Shown here: positions 60,519 to 64,000 of the stretch, one piece after another | Layout of the letters: each line of letters begins with the position of its first letter | Position numbering within the stretch: position 1 is the first letter of the stretch | Assembly (NCBI GenBank): GCA_963720675.1 | Contig: CAVRGH010000010.1 | Location: 2,108,001-2,172,000 of the forward strand | DNA: 64,000 bases | From: JALHSW01 sp963720675 | GTDB lineage: Bacteria > Actinomycetota > Acidimicrobiia > IMCC26256 > PALSA-555 | Direction of reading: 5' to 3' | Position numbers and translations under genes: made by a program | The notes under the pieces: model-generated | Databases searched by the model: none | Seen by the model: only the letters and a program-made list of their open reading frames with translations | Told to the model about the DNA's origin: nothing

Positions 60519-61380
60519 CTAGGCGGCGGTCGGGACGGGCTCGGGCGTCCCCGGGGCAGGGACCGACTTCTTGGGCGTGGACGGCGCGCTGAGGACGTAG
60601 AGGGTCATCGGCACCGCGTAGATCACCCACGCCAACGCCTCGCCGAGGGTCGGCTTCGGCTGGATGCCGAACATGCCGGTGATGAGCGCCGAGGCGACCG
60701 TGCCCGGCTTGATCACGGCGCTGAGGTCGACGAACTCGTCGAGCAGGAGGTTCCACCACCCGGCTTCGTGCGCGGTGTGCACCGCCATCGCGAGGAGGCC
60801 CGCGGCCACCAGGACGAGCACGACGCCGGTGATCTTGAAGAAGCGCCCGAGGTTGATCTTCACGCCACCGCGGTAGATCAGGTAGCCGAGGACGACGGCG
60901 AGGAGGATCCCGAGCGCGGCGCCGGTGCCGGTGAGGCCGGGGTCGTCGGAGTCCTGGAACACCGCGAGGAGGAACACCGCGGTCTCGAGGCCCTCGCGCA
61001 GCACGGCGAGGAACGCCATCGCCGACCAGCGCGAGGGTCGAGCCCTCCAGCAGGGCGGCCGAGGCGCTTCCCTTCGAGATCGCCGCGCAGGTCCTGCGCG
61101 TGCCGGCGCATCCAGACGATCATCCAGGTGATCATCCCGACGGCGATCAGCCCGATGACGGTCTCGAGCTGCTCCTGCTCGCGTCTGGGGCAGCTGCTCC
61201 GACGCGACCCGGAGGGCGACGCCGGCCGCGACGCAGAGCGAGACCGCGAGCAGCACGCCCGAGCCACATCCAGCGGAGCGCGTCGCGGCGTTGCTCCTGC
61301 CGGAGGAACGCCGCGACGATGCCCACGATCAGCGCGGCCTCGAGCCCCTCGCGGAGGCCGATCACGAACGTGGGGAGCAC
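60519..61380 (-). CDS. efeU: EfeU, FTR1-type iron permease (four frameshifts as sequenced)
   Basis: GTG at 61380 with a GGAGG site. Two REGLE iron-binding motifs are visible: LREGLEAALIVGIVAAFLR near the start and LREGLETAVFLLAVFQDSDD later, on membrane helices as in yeast Ftr1. Frames change near 61259, 61184, 61070 and 61020, always by one extra base; repaired text reads LGVLLAVSLCVAAGVALRVA, REQEQLETVIGLIAVGMITW and GSASAALLEGSTLALVGMAF. The protein ends in a Pro/Thr-rich tail. It is the first gene of the efeUOB operon, under an iron box. Confidence 0.88.
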
Positions 61381-61422
61381 GGGGCCTCCTGCTTCGGGTC
61401 GGCGGACGGTGGTGCGAGCCAT

Positions 61423-61441
61423 GAAGGTAAGGCTTCCCTTA
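61423..61441. promoter_or_regulatory. Iron box (DtxR/IdeR operator)
   Basis: GAAGGTAAGGCTTCCCTTA matches the 19-bp DtxR/IdeR consensus TWAGGTWAGSCTWACCTWA at 17 of 19 positions by eye. It lies between efeU (start 61380, minus) and the dtxR-family gene (start 61518, plus). It falls inside the efeU promoter spacer and -10, so bound repressor would block RNA polymerase. Confidence 0.85.
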
Positions 61442-61453
61442 GCCTCTTGTCAA
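61424..61453 (-). promoter_or_regulatory. Promoter of the efeUOB operon
   Basis: On the minus strand a perfect TTGACA (complement of 61448-61453) is followed by an 18-nt spacer and TACCTT (complement of 61424-61429). The -10 lies 43 bp upstream of the efeU GTG. The iron box covers the spacer and -10. Confidence 0.7.
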
Positions 61454-61517
61454 GGCACGGAGACCCCGGAACAGGTCCTGGTGGGACTCGACCGAGCGAG
61501 CACTACATTCGCAAGCG

Positions 61518-62177
61518 ATGGCCGAGATGCACGACGCGACCGAGGCGTACCTCGAGACGATCCTCGAGATCGAGGAGGAGGGCGTCACGCCCATCCGCGC
61601 CCGGCTCGTCGAGCGTCTAGGGCTCTCGGCGCCGGCGGTGTCCGAGCAGGTCAACCGCCTCGTCGACCAGGGCTACGCCGAGCTCCTCGACGACCGCACC
61701 CTCCGGCTCACGCCGTCTGGCCGCCAGCTCGCCACCTCGATCGTCCGCCGCCACCGCCTCGCCGAGCGGCTGCTCGTCGACGTGATCGGGCTCGAGTGGG
61801 AGAAGGTCCACCGCGAGGCCGACCGCTGGGAGCACGCGATCTCGGCCGACGTCGAGGAGAAGCTCGTGCAGCTCCTCGGCGACCCGATGACCTGCCCCCA
61901 CGGCAACCCGATCCCCGGTTCGCAGCAGCAGGGCGACGTCGTCCCGACGGTCGTCCTCTCCCAGGCCGAGCCCGGGCGCGTCACCGTGACCCGCGTCAGT
62001 GAGCGGCTCGAGGTCGACGACGACGCGATGACCCTGATCGCGCGTGGCGGGCTCATCCCCGGTTCCAAGGCCGAGGTCCTCGATCGCCGCCCCGACGGGG
62101 TCGCGGTGCGCACCGACGCCGGTGAGCGCGTCGTCCCCGACGCGATCGCCCACCTCCTGTGGGTCGCCCCGGTCTGA
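61518..62177 (+). CDS. DtxR/IdeR-family iron-dependent repressor
   Basis: A 219-residue regulator. The N-terminal winged helix has EMHDATEAYLETILEIEEEG, RLVERLGLSAPAVSEQVNRL and VRRHRLAERLLVDVIGLEWE. The metal-site region includes READRWEHAISADVEEKLVQ and TCPHGNPIPGS, with the Cys and His of the activator site. The C-terminal SH3-like domain is short. The length and the CPHGNPIPG motif fit iron-responsive IdeR rather than MntR. It faces efeUOB across a shared iron box, so self-regulation is possible. Confidence 0.9.
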   Translation: MAEMHDATEAYLETILEIEEEGVTPIRARLVERLGLSAPAVSEQVNRLVDQGYAELLDDRTLRLTPSGRQLATSIVRRHRLAERLLVDVIGLEWEKVHREADRWEHAISADVEEKLVQLLGDPMTCPHGNPIPGSQQQGDVVPTVVLSQAEPGRVTVTRVSERLEVDDDAMTLIARGGLIPGSKAEVLDRRPDGVAVRTDAGERVVPDAIAHLLWVAPV

Positions 62178-62192
62178 CGCTCCTCAGGGGCC

Positions 62193-62220
62193 GGCCGCGA
62201 TCAGCCGGCCGCGATCAGCC
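62193..62220. repeat. 14-bp tandem duplication at the end of the sulfur-carrier gene
   Basis: GGCCGCGATCAGCC occurs twice, at 62193-62206 and 62207-62220. The second copy contains the stop codon of the carrier gene (TGA on the minus strand, 62215-62217), and the first lies just beyond it. It may be a slippage product. Confidence 0.6.
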
Positions 62221-62490
62221 GCCGGCGACCGCGGGCACGATGCTCAGGGTCTGCCCGTCGGTCACCGGCGTGTCGAGCCCGTCGAGGAACCGGATGTCCT
62301 CCTCGGCCAGGAACACGTTCACGAACCGCCGCAGCGACCCACCGTCGTCGTAGAGGCGCTCCGCGAAGCCCGGGTGCTCGGCGTCGAGCGCCTTCAGCAC
62401 CTCGGCGACGGTCGCACCCTCGACACTGACCTCACCGGCGCCGCCGGAGAGGTTGCGCAGCTGGGTGGGGATCCGGACCGACACCGCCAT
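62215..62490 (-). CDS. CysO/ThiS-like ubiquitin-fold sulfur carrier protein
   Basis: A 91-residue beta-grasp protein. The mature C-terminus is IVPAVAGG, closely like the CysO terminus of Mycobacterium (ILPAVAGG). The body has VSVRIPTQLRNLSGGAGEVS, VLKALDAEHPGFAERLYDD and RRFVNVFLAEEDIRFLDGLD, again CysO-like. The Gly-Gly end can be adenylated by a MoeB-type enzyme and converted to a thiocarboxylate. ATG at 62490 is one base after the stop of the threonine-synthase-like gene, with AAGGA as its ribosome site, so the two are tightly coupled under one SAM riboswitch. No CysM-like or JAMM (Mec) gene is adjacent. Confidence 0.9.
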   Translation of the reverse strand: MAVSVRIPTQLRNLSGGAGEVSVEGATVAEVLKALDAEHPGFAERLYDDGGSLRRFVNVFLAEEDIRFLDGLDTPVTDGQTLSIVPAVAGG

Positions 62491-62491
62491 C

Positions 62492-63730
62492 TCAGGATTC
62501 CTTCGCAGTCGGGAACGCGTCCCAGAACGCGTCGAGCGTGGGCTTGATGATCGCGGTCGCGCCCGGAGCGGGCGAGAGCGCGTCGAGCGTCTTGAGGCCG
62601 TGCCCGGTCGCGTAGACCACCACCCGCTCGTCGGGCCGGATCACGCCTTCGGCCGCGAGCTTCTTCAGCGATGCGATCGTGACGCCGACGGCGGTCTCCC
62701 CGAAGATTCCCTCGGTGCGGGCCAGCAGCCGGATGCCGTCGCGGACCTCGTCGTCGGTGACCGCGGCGAGCCCCCCACCAGTCCCCCGGACGGTGTCGAG
62801 CGCGTAGTACCCGTCGGCCGGGTTCCCGATCGCGAGCGACTTGGCGATCGTGTCGGGCTTCACGGGCTTGATGGTGTCGACCCCGTCGTTGAAGGCCGCC
62901 GCGACCGGCGAGCAGCCCGCCGCCTGCGCCCCGGAGACACGCACCTGCGGCGCGTCGGCGAGGAGCCCGACCTCGTGCAGCTCCTGGAAGCCCTTGTGGA
63001 TCTTCGTGAGCAGCGAGCCGCTGGCGACCGGGACGACCACGTGATCCGGCGTCTGCCAGCCGAGCTGCTCGGCCGTCTCGTACGCGAGCGTCTTGGATCC
63101 CTCGGCGTAGAACGGCCGAACGTTCACGTTGACGAACGCCCACGGACGCTCCGATGCGACCTCCGCGCACAGTCGGTTGACGTCGTCGTAGTTGCCGTCG
63201 ACCGCCACCACGTTGCCGCCGAAGACCGCGGTCGTCGTGATCTTGGCCGGTTCGAGGTTCGCCGGGATGAACACGTAGCTCGCGAGCCCGGCGCGCGCCG
63301 CGGCGGCCGCGACCGCGTTGGCGAGGTTGCCGGTCGAGGCGCAGGCGAGCGTCTTGAGGCCGAACTCGAGGGCCTTCGCGAGGGCGATCGCGACGACGCG
63401 GTCCTTGAACGAGTTGGTCGGGTTGCGGGTGTCGTCCTTCACCCACACCTCACCGAGGCCGAGCTCGGCGGCGAGCCGGTCGGCGCGCACGAGCGGGGTG
63501 AACCCGACCTGCTGGGTCGCGTCGCCGGGGGCGTCGACCGGGAGCAGTGGGGCGTACCGCCAGATCGACGGCGGACCGGCCTCGATCGCCTCCTTCGAGA
63601 CCGCGGCCTTCACGGCCTCGCGGTCATAGGCCACCTCGAGCGGCCCGAAGCAGAACTCACACGTGTAGGTGGGGGCGACGGGGAAGGTCTTCCCACACTC
63701 CCGGCACCGCAGCGCATCGACATGAGCCAT
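62492..63730 (-). CDS. thrC: Threonine synthase-family PLP enzyme, candidate O-phosphohomoserine-dependent homocysteine synthase
   Basis: A 412-residue PLP enzyme. An N-terminal zinc ribbon has Cys9, Cys12, Cys24 and Cys27 (LRCRECGKTF...YTCEFCFG). The PLP Lys is Lys109 in NPTNSFKDR, and the phosphate loop is LACASTGNLANAVAAAAARA. Family members act on O-phosphohomoserine. Normal threonine synthase makes threonine. Here a SAM riboswitch and a Gly-Gly sulfur carrier in the same transcript suggest beta/gamma-replacement with sulfide to give homocysteine instead. ATG at 63730 has a GGAGGAG site. Ordinary threonine synthesis cannot be ruled out from sequence. Confidence 0.92.
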   Translation of the reverse strand: MAHVDALRCRECGKTFPVAPTYTCEFCFGPLEVAYDREAVKAAVSKEAIEAGPPSIWRYAPLLPVDAPGDATQQVGFTPLVRADRLAAELGLGEVWVKDDTRNPTNSFKDRVVAIALAKALEFGLKTLACASTGNLANAVAAAAARAGLASYVFIPANLEPAKITTTAVFGGNVVAVDGNYDDVNRLCAEVASERPWAFVNVNVRPFYAEGSKTLAYETAEQLGWQTPDHVVVPVASGSLLTKIHKGFQELHEVGLLADAPQVRVSGAQAAGCSPVAAAFNDGVDTIKPVKPDTIAKSLAIGNPADGYYALDTVRGTGGGLAAVTDDEVRDGIRLLARTEGIFGETAVGVTIASLKKLAAEGVIRPDERVVVYATGHGLKTLDALSPAPGATAIIKPTLDAFWDAFPTAKES

Positions 63731-63872
63731 CGTCGGCTCCTCCTCGGCTGTCCGGGCGCCGAGCCGATCGCTGGGAACGATCCGACGCCTCGATTCGGTG
63801 AGGACGAGCCACGGGGCACGCCCTCCTTCTCGACGCGCTCGGAGCGCCTCGAGCGGAGGACCGCTCTCAGCT

Positions 63873-63971
63873 GCTCATCGGTCAGGCATTGGCACCTGGC
63901 GGGCCGGATCGCTCCGGTTCGCTGGTTGCCGCGGCGTCAACGGGCCTGTCCCTCAGCCGCTCTCGATGAGC
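63873..63971 (-). ncRNA. SAM-I (S-box) riboswitch
   Basis: On the minus strand, P1 arms GCTCATC (63965-63971) and GATGAGC (63873-63879) pair perfectly. Between them are the S-box hallmarks AGAGCGGCTGAGGGAC, GGCCCGTTGACGCC, CGGCAACC and GGTGCCAATGCCTGA, in the expected order. It precedes the threonine-synthase-like gene by about 140 nt. In the remaining leader, CGGCTC can pair with GAGCCG overlapping the GGAGGAG ribosome site, so SAM binding may close translation. S-box RNAs normally repress methionine genes. Confidence 0.93.
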
Positions 63972-64000
63972 GCGTTGGGAAGACGATAGCCGCCCCGGGT

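Noticed and set aside
58084..61380. Calling efeB, efeO and efeU true pseudogenes
   Set aside because: Conserved sequence is intact after each one-base shift, and the operon has a fine promoter and iron box; error is the simpler reading.
63873..63971. T-box or threonine attenuator in the threonine-synthase-like leader
   Set aside because: The conserved boxes and closing helix are those of the S-box; no specifier loop or Thr-codon leader peptide is seen.
1..64000. tRNA, rRNA, prophage or IS elements
   Set aside because: No transposase, integrase, phage gene or tRNA-like cloverleaf with a conserved TTCGA arm was seen in the gaps.

Overview
The window is dense, very GC-rich DNA with short gaps and many 4-nt start/stop overlaps. 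Gene content points to an actinobacterium: a WhiB regulator, an MtrAB-LpqB-like operon, a wax ester synthase/diacylglycerol acyltransferase, an actinobacterial-type coproheme decarboxylase, an IdeR/DtxR regulator and a CysO-like sulfur carrier. A deep-branching group such as Acidimicrobiia is possible, but this is inference; no rRNA or tRNA gene was seen.

Layout. 0-5.7 kb: end of a CpaB-like gene, uppP, a HAD hydrolase, the pmbA/tldD pair, a hotdog thioesterase and a small membrane protein. 5.8-11.3 kb: a ThDP enzyme with an alpha/beta hydrolase, an LPG-synthase-type membrane protein, a PAP2 protein, a VOC protein and a LapA-like protein. 11.3-14.7 kb: LysR and whiB, divergently transcribed, an APH-like kinase and a two-gene fluoride channel. 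14.7-23.3 kb: a divergent locus. One arm is a five-gene overlapping operon (GT2, DUF2064-methyltransferase, membrane Mo-oxidoreductase, small membrane protein, MTA/purine phosphorylase family). The other arm is a polytopic membrane protein, a two-component system and a sugar epimerase. 23.3-28.8 kb: a TraR/DksA operon, a double-STAS protein and the MtrAB-LpqB-like operon. 28.9-38.4 kb: adenylate kinase-like gene, ClC channel, arylsulfotransferase, ArfB, an ABC exporter, a CoA-transferase, PAC2 and SRPBCC proteins. 38.4-47.2 kb: peptidase, hydrolases, a second adenylate kinase, amidase, WS/DGAT, a cell-wall-anchored protein and two lipoproteins. 47.3-56.2 kb: acyl-CoA dehydrogenase operon, Nudix, PNPOx-like, a PAS-GAF-GGDEF-EAL protein and coproheme decarboxylase. 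56.2-61.5 kb: groEL with a CIRCE operator and the efeUOB iron-uptake operon. 61.5-64 kb: the DtxR regulator, then a SAM-riboswitch-controlled pair made of a threonine-synthase-family enzyme and a CysO-like sulfur carrier.

How the parts work together. An iron box lies inside the efe promoter next to a dtxR-family gene, forming a self-contained iron circuit. A SAM-I riboswitch precedes a threonine-synthase-like PLP enzyme, and one nucleotide after its stop codon begins a ubiquitin-like protein ending in Gly-Gly. This suggests sulfur-carrier-dependent homocysteine synthesis from O-phosphohomoserine rather than ordinary threonine synthesis.

Sequence quality matters. At least ten genes are interrupted by single-base indels, nine of which fall in the 3.3-kb efe operon. 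Conserved protein sequence continues in the new frame after each indel, so sequencing or assembly error is more likely than gene decay. These genes are annotated as whole, with the approximate frameshift positions.
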